Part shown: piece by piece, positions 24,626 to 33,131 of the stretch
Layout of the letters: every line of letters starts with the position of its first letter
Position numbering within the stretch: the stretch's first letter is position 1
Source: Bacillota bacterium
GTDB lineage: Bacteria; Bacillota; Clostridia; Oscillospirales; Acutalibacteraceae
Assembly: GCA_023416955.1 (NCBI GenBank)
Contig: JAEZGM010000047.1
Coordinates: 1-64,000 of the forward strand
Length of the DNA stretch: 64,000 bases
Direction: 5' to 3'
Made by a program: the position numbers and the translations under genes
Notes under the pieces: model-generated
What the model saw: the letters and a program-made list of their open reading frames with translations, nothing else
Told to the model about the DNA's origin: nothing
The model's database searches: none

Positions 24626-24886
24626 CTACAGCGCTTTGGGCTCGTCGGACAGAATTTTGTACATTTCCTCCGCTTCACCTTTTTTTGCGTATTCATTCAC
24701 GCTGAGAATTTGCGCCTTTACGCTGCGCGAGCCGAGTTGAAGCTCGAGAACATCGCCGGACTTCACTTCATAAGAAGCGCGGGCAGCTTTTCCGTTCACG
24801 ATGATACGGCCTGCATCGCAGGCTTCATTTGCCACGGTGCGCCGTTTAATAATACGGGATACTTTCAAATATTTATCAAGTCTCAT
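24626..24886 (-). CDS. rqcP: S4-domain protein RqcP (YabO)
   Basis: Small S4-type RNA-binding protein of 86 residues (MRLDKYLKVSRIIKRRTVAN, GRIIVNGKAARASYEVKSGD). In B. subtilis RqcP binds the stalled 50S-peptidyl-tRNA complex and assists RqcH in poly-Ala tailing. Located between yabP and hup. The 71-bp repeat copy B ends 14 bases upstream of its start codon, immediately before the GAAAGG ribosome site, so it is in the mRNA leader or promoter. Confidence 0.93.
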   Translation of the reverse strand: MRLDKYLKVSRIIKRRTVANEACDAGRIIVNGKAARASYEVKSGDVLELQLGSRSVKAQILSVNEYAKKGEAEEMYKILSDEPKAL

Positions 24887-24900
24887 AAAAATCCTTTCAA

Positions 24901-24971
24901 TATAGTCAGTACACTTTAGAAAACATCCAAGAAAATGGTGATTGGTTCTGTTTTCAAATTTACTGACTATA
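24901..24971. repeat. 71-bp TIR element, copy B (rqcP leader)
   Basis: Starts TATAGTCAGTACACTTTAG and ends AAATTTACTGACTATA. Inner sequence CATCCAAGAAAATGG then GATTGGTTCTG shows it is in the opposite orientation to copy A. Same 71-base length. Confidence 0.9.
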
Positions 24972-25011
24972 CGCTCTTTTGAACCGGATATTAAATATAG
25001 GTAGAAAAACA

Positions 25012-25040
25012 GGGCTGTAACATAAAATTCGTTACAGCCC
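25012..25040 (-). terminator. Terminator of hup
   Basis: GGGCTGTAAC (25012-25021) pairs with GTTACAGCCC (25031-25040); on the minus strand it is followed by TGTTTTT. Confidence 0.9.
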
Positions 25041-25056
25041 CAAATAGCAGTTAAAT

Positions 25057-25332
25057 TTATTTCACTGTTGCATCCTTGAATGCTTTGCCAGCTTTGAAAG
25101 CCGGAACTTTGGAAGCCGGAATTGTAATCGGGGAATTCGTTCTCGGGTCGCGGCCCTGACGCTCGCTGCGGGAGCGAACTTCAAAAGTACCAAATCCAAC
25201 AATCTGTACTTTCTCTTCATTGGCAACTGCTGAAATGATGGTATCGAGTACTGCGTTCACCGCATTATCAGCATCTTTTTTTGACATACCGGCTTTTTCT
25301 GCAACAGCAGAAATCAATTCAGTCTTATTCAT
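25057..25332 (-). CDS. hup: HU-family DNA-binding protein
   Basis: Nucleoid protein, 91 residues, canonical HU: MNKTELISAVAEKAGMSKKD, the VGFGTFEVRSRSERQGRDPR beta-arm region and PAFKAGKAFKDAVK-like end (here KDATVK). Lies between mazG and rqcP on the same strand, with its own terminator. This placement interrupts the B. subtilis yabN-yabO order. Confidence 0.97.
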   Translation of the reverse strand: MNKTELISAVAEKAGMSKKDADNAVNAVLDTIISAVANEEKVQIVGFGTFEVRSRSERQGRDPRTNSPITIPASKVPAFKAGKAFKDATVK

Positions 25333-25382
25333 TTAATTTGAACCTCCATTTTTTTTATTGTTCAACAGCCTCAAGCTGAGAA

Positions 25383-26195
25383 TCATGAAATCGATTTGGC
25401 CTCGTTCCAAAGCCGATCCAACTCGTTGGGTGAAGATGTCTGCATATCAATTCCGTGTTCCTGAGCAAGTCGTTCTACTTTTTCAAACCGTTCAATGAAA
25501 TTTTCACACGACTGGCTGAGGGCCTGTTCCGGCTCAACCTCAAGAAAACGGGATACATTGACTACAGAAAACAAAAGGTCGCCCAGTTCTTCCGTAGAAT
25601 CCGTATGACTGCCGGAAGCGATTGCATCCTTTAACTCAAGGGTTTCTTCAGCAACCTTATCCAAAGCACCGGAAACATCGGGCCAGTCAAAACCAACTTT
25701 AGAAGCTTTCGCCTGAACTTTGGCGCTTCGCATCAATGCAGGGAGAGCCTTTGAAACGCTTCTGAGCACCTGCGACTGCGTAACCTGATTTTTTGTCTTT
25801 TTCTTAATTTCGTCCCAGTTGACCAGTACTTCCTCGGAATCAGCAACCTTAGTGTCACCAAAAACATGAGGGTGGCGTATCACCATCTTTTGAGCGATTC
25901 CATCCACGACATCCGAAAAATCGAAACGACCCTGCTCACTTTCTAACTGAGAATGAAACAGCACCTGTAAAAGCACATCGCCCAATTCTTCTTTGAGCAA
26001 TTCTGGATCATCATTGTCGATGGCCTCCACAGCTTCATACGTTTCTTCAATCAGACAGTTTCGAATGCTTTGGTGAGACTGTTCCCTGTCCCATGGGCAG
26101 CCTTCGGGAGAACGCAGGATACGCATGATATTCAGCAAATCGTCAATAGTATACCTACTCTTCTGCGTAAAATCCAAAATTATAGTCCCCATCAT
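25383..26195 (-). CDS. mazG: Nucleoside triphosphate pyrophosphohydrolase MazG
   Basis: House-cleaning NTP pyrophosphatase of 270 residues with two tandem MazG domains; the first is marked by LRSPEGCPWDREQSHQSIR and EETYEAVEAIDNDDPELLKEELGD with the EEXXE metal site, the second by the TEELGDLLFSVVNVSRFL region. B. subtilis YabN carries an extra N-terminal methylase domain that is missing here. No clear ribosome site precedes the ATG pair at 26192-26195, so translation could depend on coupling with the gene 28 bases upstream. Confidence 0.94.
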   Translation of the reverse strand: MMGTIILDFTQKSRYTIDDLLNIMRILRSPEGCPWDREQSHQSIRNCLIEETYEAVEAIDNDDPELLKEELGDVLLQVLFHSQLESEQGRFDFSDVVDGIAQKMVIRHPHVFGDTKVADSEEVLVNWDEIKKKTKNQVTQSQVLRSVSKALPALMRSAKVQAKASKVGFDWPDVSGALDKVAEETLELKDAIASGSHTDSTEELGDLLFSVVNVSRFLEVEPEQALSQSCENFIERFEKVERLAQEHGIDMQTSSPNELDRLWNEAKSIS

Positions 26196-26222
26196 TTTAT
26201 AATCGGTGAAACTGGTATTATT

Positions 26223-27989
26223 TTACCTTATCCAATTATGTTTTTCAAGTATTTTTGCAATTTTTTGTCCTTTTGGAAGCATTAAAATATCACTTTTGTG
26301 CAGTGCTTTGAACCAAAGCATACAAATAATGTAAATCACCGCCGCAACACCGACTGCGAGAAGGGTCGCCAGCCTGTCAGGTAGGAAGGAAGCAGCCGCA
26401 ATCTGCACGAAATAAGCAGCTGCAACACAGATTGCCGAGGACAGTAGCGGCTTTACGAAAATCACCATAAAGTTCGGTACAATCCTCGTTTCCCTGCAAA
26501 GAAAATAGAGTGAAAATACTGTGATGAACAAGTAGCAAATCAGGGTTCCCGTACCTGCGCCCACTACATTGATATGCGGAATTCCGACAAGCGTATAATT
26601 CAGTACCAGTTTGATCACGAGCCCTATGGCGAGCAGCTTAACAGGAATATCTACACGGCCGACAGCCTGAAGCATACTGTTGATCGGGGTGCTCATCGCC
26701 GCAAAAATCGCGGCAATACCCATGATTGCCAGAATCTTGCCAATGATGGCGGGGGAATTGGCCGCGCCGCCGTAAAGCAGCCTTACAATCGGCCCGGAAA
26801 GAACCGAAAGCCCCAGGCCGGAGGGTATTGTAATCATCGCAATAATGCGCAAAACCGTTTCAATGCTGGACTTGATTTTCTTCGGGTCGCCACGCGTCCA
26901 CGCATCTGTAACGTTGGGAAGGGCGCTGACACCAAACGCCTGTGTAATTGCCGGAACAAGCATAAATAGTGTGTTTGCGTTTGTAAAACAGCCGAAAAGA
27001 TGTGTGGGAACGTTGTTCATTTGTACAACGACGGAGGGAATGTCGTTCTTGTACATATCCAGAATGACCTGTGAATTTCCCACCATAATATCATTGATAC
27101 GCCGCTTTAAAAATGTAGCGTCAATCAGTGTGGACAAATTTACCGCGATAGAACCAAGTGCGATCGGCAAAGCGGTGCGGATCAGGCGCGACCTTGTTAC
27201 CCTCATCGGAACAGGGCGCGGCGCACCGCGCAACATTTCCAGTGTGATTCCGTCACCGTTCTTTTTGTGATACAGGAATAAGAAAATAAACCCGATTACG
27301 GAGCCTATGGTAACGCCGAAAATAGCGCCTGCAGCAGCATAAGGCAGCGTTGCCTGTTTGGCGAAATCGGCGGAAACCTGTTTAATTCCGTAAACCGTAC
27401 CTTTTGCGGCGAATTCCTTCATGCCGGACTGAATGACCAGATAGGCGGCGGTCAGACCAAAAACCAGCTTGGAAAGTGCCTCTAAAATTTCGGAAATCGC
27501 CGTTGGGTACATATTGCGCAGCCCTTCATAGTACCCGCGGTAAATCGCCATCAAACTATTGAAAAAGATTGCCGGAGCCAATGCATAAATCGCCGGCAGC
27601 GCGCTTTGCGGATTATTGCTGTCCGCATACTGCACATAAGGTTTCGCACCGAAAAACATGATAGAAAACGCGATGATTCCCAAAATAATAAATATCTTAG
27701 TGGAAACCGTATGAATCTGCCGGATATCACGATAACGGCCGCGCGCAGCGCTTTCCGAAACAAGCCGGGAAATCGCAATCGGAAACCCGGCGGTTGCAAG
27801 ACTGAAAATGGGGAAATACAATGCGTATGCGTTCCCAAAATATCCGTTTCCCACGGGAGTGAGTATCCACGCAAGCGGAATCTTAAAAAGCGCACCGATA
27901 ATTTTTACAAGTGCGATTGCGACCATCAGGATCAGGGCGCCATGCAGAAAACTTTGCTTGCCCATACCTGCTGATTTTTTGCCATTCAT
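26223..27989 (-). CDS. MOP-family flippase (SpoVB/YabM-like)
   Basis: Polytopic exporter of the MurJ/Wzx superfamily, 588 residues with roughly fourteen hydrophobic helices. Family blocks include LGNGYFGNAYALYFPIFSLATAGFPIAISRLVSE-type sequence (here GNGYFGNAYALYFPIF and AGFPIAISRLVSESAARG). SpoVB-type members move lipid-linked peptidoglycan precursors, in sporulation or vegetative growth. First gene of the yab-like cluster, with mazG, rqcP, yabP, yabQ, divIC and yabR downstream, matching yabM in B. subtilis. Confidence 0.9.
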   Translation of the reverse strand: MNGKKSAGMGKQSFLHGALILMVAIALVKIIGALFKIPLAWILTPVGNGYFGNAYALYFPIFSLATAGFPIAISRLVSESAARGRYRDIRQIHTVSTKIFIILGIIAFSIMFFGAKPYVQYADSNNPQSALPAIYALAPAIFFNSLMAIYRGYYEGLRNMYPTAISEILEALSKLVFGLTAAYLVIQSGMKEFAAKGTVYGIKQVSADFAKQATLPYAAAGAIFGVTIGSVIGFIFLFLYHKKNGDGITLEMLRGAPRPVPMRVTRSRLIRTALPIALGSIAVNLSTLIDATFLKRRINDIMVGNSQVILDMYKNDIPSVVVQMNNVPTHLFGCFTNANTLFMLVPAITQAFGVSALPNVTDAWTRGDPKKIKSSIETVLRIIAMITIPSGLGLSVLSGPIVRLLYGGAANSPAIIGKILAIMGIAAIFAAMSTPINSMLQAVGRVDIPVKLLAIGLVIKLVLNYTLVGIPHINVVGAGTGTLICYLFITVFSLYFLCRETRIVPNFMVIFVKPLLSSAICVAAAYFVQIAAASFLPDRLATLLAVGVAAVIYIICMLWFKALHKSDILMLPKGQKIAKILEKHNWIR

Positions 27990-28117
27990 CGCGACACATC
28001 CATTTCAAGTTTGGTAAATATCCAATATCATCTAATATATTATTTTACACACAATGTATACGAAAACAATGAAAATATTATGAACAACAGCCCGCGAGGC
28101 ACTGTTGTTCAATAGTA

Positions 28118-28160
28118 AAGTAACCGCTGATTGTCTAACGACTTAATCATGGTTCGCTTA
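28118..28160. repeat. Second palindromic repeat, internally deleted copy
   Basis: Begins AAGTAACCGCTGATT and ends ACGACTTAATCATGGTTCG. These are the two end segments of the longer element at 45550-45640 and 55206-55297, without the middle. Both termini remain as an inverted repeat. Confidence 0.65.
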
Positions 28161-28229
28161 AGTAAACAGTCTAAGCCGGAATAAGCCTAAAAATGGGGGG
28201 CTGGAAACGACCCAAAGCAATCTTCCCAT

Positions 28230-28279
28230 AAAGAGGGTGTTGCAAAATGAGTTTTCATCCATTTTGCAACACCCTCTTT
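28230..28279 (-). terminator. 20-bp perfect hairpin after zinc-ribbon gene
   Basis: The arm AAAGAGGGTGTTGCAAAATG (28230-28249) pairs perfectly with 28260-28279 around a 10-base loop. It begins 14 bases past the stop of the zinc-ribbon gene. The arm resembles that of the terminator at 42011-42060 (GGTG-TGCAAAATGG). Confidence 0.85.
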
Positions 28280-28293
28280 GCGATAATTGTAAA

Positions 28294-28659
28294 TCAGATG
28301 TCAGAAAGCTTTCTTCCGCATTTACTGCAATAAACTGCGCTTTGGGGATTTTCTTCCCCACATCCCTTGCAAATGAGCTTCTCGCGCATGGCAGCTAACT
28401 GTTCATTGACAGCGTCAAGCTGTTCGTAAAGGTCGTCAATCGCTGCAATGCATTCACCAACCAGTTCGGAAGAATCATTGTCGGTCTTCTTTGCTTCATA
28501 GATTGTTCTGCCCAAAGTTTCGAAGCGTTTTGAAATTTCGTTATTCAAATCGGCTGCATTCAGTCTGAGCTTCGAAACATCTACAAACTGCCCTGCTTTC
28601 TTTCCGACCACGGTTGCGGCGGATTTTGCGTTAATCACAACATCATCAAAAAGTCCCAT
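28294..28659 (-). CDS. Zinc-ribbon protein, unknown function
   Basis: 121 residues. The start is amphipathic (GLFDDVVINAKSAATVVGKK), followed by a helical, coiled-coil-like middle (about 30-95) and a C-terminal double zinc knuckle: CKGCG and CSKCGRKL. Such proteins are common in Clostridia with no assigned role. It is monocistronic, with a promoter at 28698-28727 and a strong terminator. Confidence 0.85.
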   Translation of the reverse strand: MGLFDDVVINAKSAATVVGKKAGQFVDVSKLRLNAADLNNEISKRFETLGRTIYEAKKTDNDSSELVGECIAAIDDLYEQLDAVNEQLAAMREKLICKGCGEENPQSAVYCSKCGRKLSDI

Positions 28660-28697
28660 AAAATCACACTCCTTAACACGGTAATATCTTTTTTCAA

Positions 28698-28727
28698 ATT
28701 ATAGCACCAACACCATATAAAATGCAA
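28698..28727 (-). promoter_or_regulatory. Promoter of zinc-ribbon gene
   Basis: Minus strand TTGCAT (28722-28727), 18 bases, perfect TATAAT (28698-28703). The ribosome site AAGGAG follows about 26 bases later. Confidence 0.7.
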
Positions 28728-28807
28728 TATGGTTCCCGCTCGTTCCTGCTTCCTCTCATCACGGAAGATGAAAGTGCCGCTGCTGCATTGCTGATATGCA
28801 CAAGCCA

Positions 28808-30286
28808 TTACGGTATTGGACGAAACTTATTATAAATCGTTTTTACCTGATCTTTTCTGTTCATCATTTCCTCAAAGCGGCTGATATATTCGTAAGGATA
28901 TTTAAAATTAAAAATACGTTCCAGTCTGTCGGAATCCGGGTCTTTGATTTTGCTGCTCGCACCCGCTCCGCACGCCAGAATCGTATGGGTCTCGTCCATA
29001 ATATAAACATTGTATGGGCTTTCGTAACCTGGTTTCGCCCAACCTGTATTCTCCAGATTTCCTACCATTCGGCTCTGGCGGTACAGGTAATACGGCGCGT
29101 AGCCGTTTTCCCGCAGCACCCTGCCGGCGTAATCCAGCATTTCCCCCGCCGCCCGGGCGTCTTTGCTGAACGGTTCGTCTTCTTCCTGCATCATTCTTGC
29201 CGAGCGTTTGAGCGCCAGTGTATGCACGGTAATACTTTCCGGCGTAAGGGCAGTCACACGGTTGAGCGTGGACTGAAAACTTTCAACCGTATCGCCGGGC
29301 AAGCCGACAATCAAATCCATGTTGATATTCTGGAAGCCCAGCTTCCGCGCTAAATCAAACGCGGCAAGCGTCTGCTCCGTTGTATGGCGGCGGCCGATAA
29401 GCTTCAGCACGTCGTCGTTGAGCGTTTGCGGATTAATGCTGATGCGCGAAACGCCCCCGTTTTTCAGCGCCTGCAGTTTGCCGGCGGTTATGGTGTCAGG
29501 CCGCCCCGCCTCCACGGTGAATTCCCTGCAGTCGAAGAAATCAAAGCTAGTTCTGACCATGCTGAGAAGTTCCGCAAGCTGTTCCGCCGACAGTGTGGTG
29601 GGGGTTCCTCCCCCGACATAGACGGATTCCAGCCGCAAATGAAGTTCCGAAGCAATCCGCGCCGTATGGCGGATTTCCTCCTGCAGTAGCGCCAGATATT
29701 TTGGCATCAGCTTTGCCGTTTGTTCCACGGAGGAGGATACGAACGAGCAGTAGGAGCAGCGGCTGGGGCAAAACGGAATAGAGATGTAAAGACTGAATGA
29801 ATCCGGCTTTGACTGTTCCAGCAGCTTTTCCTCATTGTGCATGGTAACGCGGCACAACTCTGCCTTTTCTTCGGAAACGAGGTAGCTATTTCGGAAAGTT
29901 TCCAGCGCATTCTCTTCCCCCTGTGCTACCGAAAGGTGGCGCAGCAGCTTTACCGGGCGCACTCCGGTCAAAATGCCCCATTTGGGCGTAAATCCGCAGT
30001 ACTCTGCCATTAAGCGGAATAGCAGGATTGCCATTCGGCGTTCCTGCTCCTTTTCGGTCTGCTCTTCCGCCGTGCACAGCAGCTCTGAAGCCTCCCCGTG
30101 ATAGGAAGCCGCCGTCAGCCGCGCGGTAAGCTGGATTCCCCCCGGTGCCTGCCTTATGCCGGTATATGCCAGTACGGAATCGTTACATTCTTTTTCCGTT
30201 ACAATAATCTTCTGGTAAGGGAAAAAAATTCGGCATAAATTTTCCATTTCATAATGAAACGGATGATTATCAATAATTAAAGTCAT
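28808..30286 (-). CDS. hemZ: HemZ-like radical SAM coproporphyrinogen dehydrogenase
   Basis: Radical SAM protein of 492 residues in the oxygen-independent coproporphyrinogen oxidase family. The [4Fe-4S] motif CPSRCSYCSF follows the HemN-type pattern CxxxCxYCxF; VYVGGGTPTTLS and NMDLIVGLPGDT are the usual HemN/HemZ blocks. A roughly 165-residue N-terminal extension before the radical SAM core is typical of HemZ. The ATG at 30286 overlaps the MBL hydrolase stop by 17 bases; a start at 30349 would lie inside that gene. No other haem genes are nearby, so true coproporphyrinogen activity is uncertain. Confidence 0.87.
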   Translation of the reverse strand: MTLIIDNHPFHYEMENLCRIFFPYQKIIVTEKECNDSVLAYTGIRQAPGGIQLTARLTAASYHGEASELLCTAEEQTEKEQERRMAILLFRLMAEYCGFTPKWGILTGVRPVKLLRHLSVAQGEENALETFRNSYLVSEEKAELCRVTMHNEEKLLEQSKPDSFSLYISIPFCPSRCSYCSFVSSSVEQTAKLMPKYLALLQEEIRHTARIASELHLRLESVYVGGGTPTTLSAEQLAELLSMVRTSFDFFDCREFTVEAGRPDTITAGKLQALKNGGVSRISINPQTLNDDVLKLIGRRHTTEQTLAAFDLARKLGFQNINMDLIVGLPGDTVESFQSTLNRVTALTPESITVHTLALKRSARMMQEEDEPFSKDARAAGEMLDYAGRVLRENGYAPYYLYRQSRMVGNLENTGWAKPGYESPYNVYIMDETHTILACGAGASSKIKDPDSDRLERIFNFKYPYEYISRFEEMMNRKDQVKTIYNKFRPIP

Positions 30287-30914
30287 AAGCGTTATTTCCC
30301 ATGAAAGGGTTGTTCTTCCTCTCATATTCCAAAGTGGTTTCTGCTTCATGCCCCGGATAGATGTGGTAATCCCCCTCCAGGTTTTTCAGCCTTTTCAGGG
30401 ATTCCAGCATCTGCGGATAGCTTCCCGTCGGGAAATCCGTTCTTCCACAGGTACACTTGAAAAGAGTATCGCCCGTAAAAATAGCGTTTTCCACAAGGTA
30501 GCAGCAACTTCCGATGGTATGACCCGGTGTGTGCAGCACATGGATGAGCAGCTCGCCCAGAGGGATGGTGTCCCCATCATTCAGCGCTGTGTCGGCAGTG
30601 AATGTCTGCAAATTTGATCCGGATCTTCCTGAAAGATTCAGAGAATGATCTGTAGTAAAAAGCATTTCATCGGAATAAATATAAATTTCAGCGCCGGTCA
30701 GCCGTTTTATTTCCGCCACGCCCATAATGTGATCATAATGACCATGCGTTAATAAGATGGCTTTGACGCTTTCCGTTCCGGCGGAACGAACCGCCGCGGT
30801 CAGTTCATCCGCTTCAAAACCCGGGTCAATTACAGCGGTATCACCCGTTACCTCGTCAGTGAGCAGATAACAGTTCGAGGACGCAACGCCCCCGGTCATG
30901 CGTGTAACTTTCAT
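30270..30914 (-). CDS. MBL-fold hydrolase (glyoxalase II-like)
   Basis: Metallo-beta-lactamase-fold protein of 214 residues. The dinuclear metal motif is THGHYDHIMG; further ligands are His in LHTPGHTIGS, Asp in FTGDTLFKC, and His in YPGHEAETT. This is the short YcbL/glyoxalase II-like group. It starts 39 bases after relA and overlaps hemZ, so relA-MBL-hemZ may be one transcript. Substrate unknown, perhaps a thioester. Confidence 0.88.
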   Translation of the reverse strand: MKVTRMTGGVASSNCYLLTDEVTGDTAVIDPGFEADELTAAVRSAGTESVKAILLTHGHYDHIMGVAEIKRLTGAEIYIYSDEMLFTTDHSLNLSGRSGSNLQTFTADTALNDGDTIPLGELLIHVLHTPGHTIGSCCYLVENAIFTGDTLFKCTCGRTDFPTGSYPQMLESLKRLKNLEGDYHIYPGHEAETTLEYERKNNPFMGNNAYDFNY

Positions 30915-30953
30915 ATCTTCACCCTATTTTTATTTTCAGTCCATACAAACGTA

Positions 30954-33131
30954 TTATGAACGTCTGATGGACACAATTCCTTCAACATTATTTAACTTTG
31001 AAATGATACTTGCAAGATGATCTCGCCCGTTGATTGTGATTGTCGCGGAAATAACCGCGCTGCCGTCCTTCATTTCCCGGGAATTCAGAGAATGAATAAA
31101 GATATGCATATTAAATAGCTGTTGGGTAATATCCGCAAGCAGACCGGAACGATCACTCGCAATAATTTCCAACGTAGACTTAAACTCTTCCTTCACTTCA
31201 CCCGTCCAGTGAACAGATACCCAGCGTTCGGGCTCGGCGGACTCGCTGATATTTCTCGGCACGTTGGAACAGCTGCGTTTATGAATGGAAACGCCGAATC
31301 CACGCGTAATAAAGCCAATAATTTCATCGCCCGGCAGTGGATTGCAGCAGCGCGAAAATTTAATCAGGCAATTGTCCATTCCGTCCACGACAACGCCGCC
31401 CACGGCTTTTCTGACAGTCGGTTTGGCCGGTGCGGCCGCTTCGGGTTTAGCGGGGGGATTTTTCCCCTTCATATAGTCTTCTTTGATTTTGGGTAGGATT
31501 TTCCAAAGCTGAATTCCGCCGTAGCCAATTGCGGCATAAACATCTTCCGCATTGGCGCAATTTTGCTTTGCGCCGATTTTTTCTAAAACCTGAGCAAGCT
31601 CTTCGGCATTCAGCTCAATGCTATTTCTTCGGAACTCGCGCTCAAGCTCCGCTTTGCCTTCTACTATATTCTCGTCGCGTTTTTCTTTTTTAAACCACGT
31701 ACGGATTTTGTTGCGCGCTTCACTGGTCTTTACAATTTTCAGCCAGTCGCGGCTAGGGCCGCGTGTTTCCTTCGAAGTCATGATATCGATGATTTCGCCT
31801 GTTTTCACCTTGTAGTCAAGGGGAACAATGCGCTTGTCCACCTTCGCGCCGACCATTCGGTTCCCGACAGCGCTGTGAATGGCATAGGCAAAGTCAATCA
31901 CGGTCGAGCCGGACGGCAGGTTAATGACATCGCCTTTCGGGGTAAAGACAAACACTTCCTCCGGCACCAGATCCGATTTAATATTCCGAATCAGATCCGT
32001 CGCATCGTCGCTATCTTTCTGGTTTTCAAGCATTTGGCGAATCCACGCGAGGCGCTGCTCCAGAGAATCGCCGCTCTTCGCGCCCATGCCCAGCTTATAT
32101 TTCCAGTGTGCCGCAATACCGTATTCCGCAGTGTGGTGCATTTCCCATGTTCTGATCTGTACCTCAAACGGAATTCCCTCTTTGCCGATCACCGTCGTGT
32201 GCAGGGACTGGTACATGTTTGGCTTCGGCGTGGAGATATAGTCTTTGAAGCGGTTTGGAATCGGACGGAACATATCATGGATAATGCCCAGTACGTTATA
32301 ACAGTCGTTGACTGTGTCCACAATGACACGTACCGCATAGATATCGTAAATTTCATCCATGGCGTGGTTTTGTATAAACATTTTCCGATAAATCCCATTG
32401 ATACTTTTTACGCGCCCTTCAAGGTATACATTCGGAATAAGGGAGGACACTCTTTCATAAATACGTGCTTTCGTTATGTCAATAAAAGCCTTGCGCTCAT
32501 TGCTGCGAAGCTCCAGATTGCTTTCAATTTCCTCGTAGGCCACGGGGTCGAGACAGCGCAGGGATAAATCCTCAAGTTCCTCTTTTACGGCACGGATACC
32601 AAGGCGATGCGCAATCGGCGCATAAACCTCCATATTCTCCAGTGCCTTGTCACGCTGCTTCTGCGGCGCCCAGAACTCGCTGGTGCGCATATTATGCAGA
32701 CGGTCGGCAAGCTTGATAATGATGACGCGGATATCCTCCGACATAGCAATCAGCATTTTACGGATATTTTCTGCCTGCTGCTGCTCCCTGGAAGAATATG
32801 GAATTTTGCCCAACTTTGTTACGCCGTCAATCAGATTTGCAATTTCGACCCCGAATTCCTTTTTGATCTGTTCCAGACCGACCGGAGTATCTTCCACAAC
32901 ATCGTGCAAAAGGCCGGCCGCGACGGACTCGGTATCCATTCCAAGTTCCACAAGGATATGGGCAACCGCGAGCGGGTGTGAAATGTAAGGCAAGCCCGAA
33001 AGCCGCTTCTGTTCCTCATGCGACTTCTGCGCAAGCCGGTACGCCCGGTCAATGACATCCAGATTGTATTCGTGCTCACTGGCCTTCATCAGCACAAGAA
33101 GGTCTTCATACGTTTTGAGCGGATACGCCAT
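30954..33131 (-). CDS. relA: Bifunctional (p)ppGpp synthetase/hydrolase
   Basis: Long RSH protein, about 725 residues, that makes and degrades (p)ppGpp in the stringent response. Domains in order: HD hydrolase with HPLAVAHILVELGMD and LLHDVVEDT (about 40-180), synthetase with the YHTAE..-type GIAAHWKYK (about 230-345), TGS (VFTPKGDVINLPSG, about 390-450), and C-terminal ACT (about 650-725). The HD metal residues and synthetase core look complete, so both activities are expected. Start is ambiguous: ATG 33143 abuts the ribosome site AGGAAAGG; ATG 33131 has normal spacing. Either start lies within the recJ end. Confidence 0.96.
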   Translation of the reverse strand: MAYPLKTYEDLLVLMKASEHEYNLDVIDRAYRLAQKSHEEQKRLSGLPYISHPLAVAHILVELGMDTESVAAGLLHDVVEDTPVGLEQIKKEFGVEIANLIDGVTKLGKIPYSSREQQQAENIRKMLIAMSEDIRVIIIKLADRLHNMRTSEFWAPQKQRDKALENMEVYAPIAHRLGIRAVKEELEDLSLRCLDPVAYEEIESNLELRSNERKAFIDITKARIYERVSSLIPNVYLEGRVKSINGIYRKMFIQNHAMDEIYDIYAVRVIVDTVNDCYNVLGIIHDMFRPIPNRFKDYISTPKPNMYQSLHTTVIGKEGIPFEVQIRTWEMHHTAEYGIAAHWKYKLGMGAKSGDSLEQRLAWIRQMLENQKDSDDATDLIRNIKSDLVPEEVFVFTPKGDVINLPSGSTVIDFAYAIHSAVGNRMVGAKVDKRIVPLDYKVKTGEIIDIMTSKETRGPSRDWLKIVKTSEARNKIRTWFKKEKRDENIVEGKAELEREFRRNSIELNAEELAQVLEKIGAKQNCANAEDVYAAIGYGGIQLWKILPKIKEDYMKGKNPPAKPEAAAPAKPTVRKAVGGVVVDGMDNCLIKFSRCCNPLPGDEIIGFITRGFGVSIHKRSCSNVPRNISESAEPERWVSVHWTGEVKEEFKSTLEIIASDRSGLLADITQQLFNMHIFIHSLNSREMKDGSAVISATITINGRDHLASIISKLNNVEGIVSIRRS

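Larger units (their letters stand above)
28018..28293. other. Intergenic region with three hairpins
   Basis: No supported gene. It holds a perfect 10-bp hairpin (TGAACAACAG at 28081-28090 with CTGTTGTTCA at 28102-28111), a shortened copy of the second palindromic repeat (28118-28160), and a 20-bp-stem terminator (28230-28279). The AT-rich part next to the flippase start (28018-28080) likely contains its promoter, though I see no strong -35/-10 pair. Confidence 0.6.
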
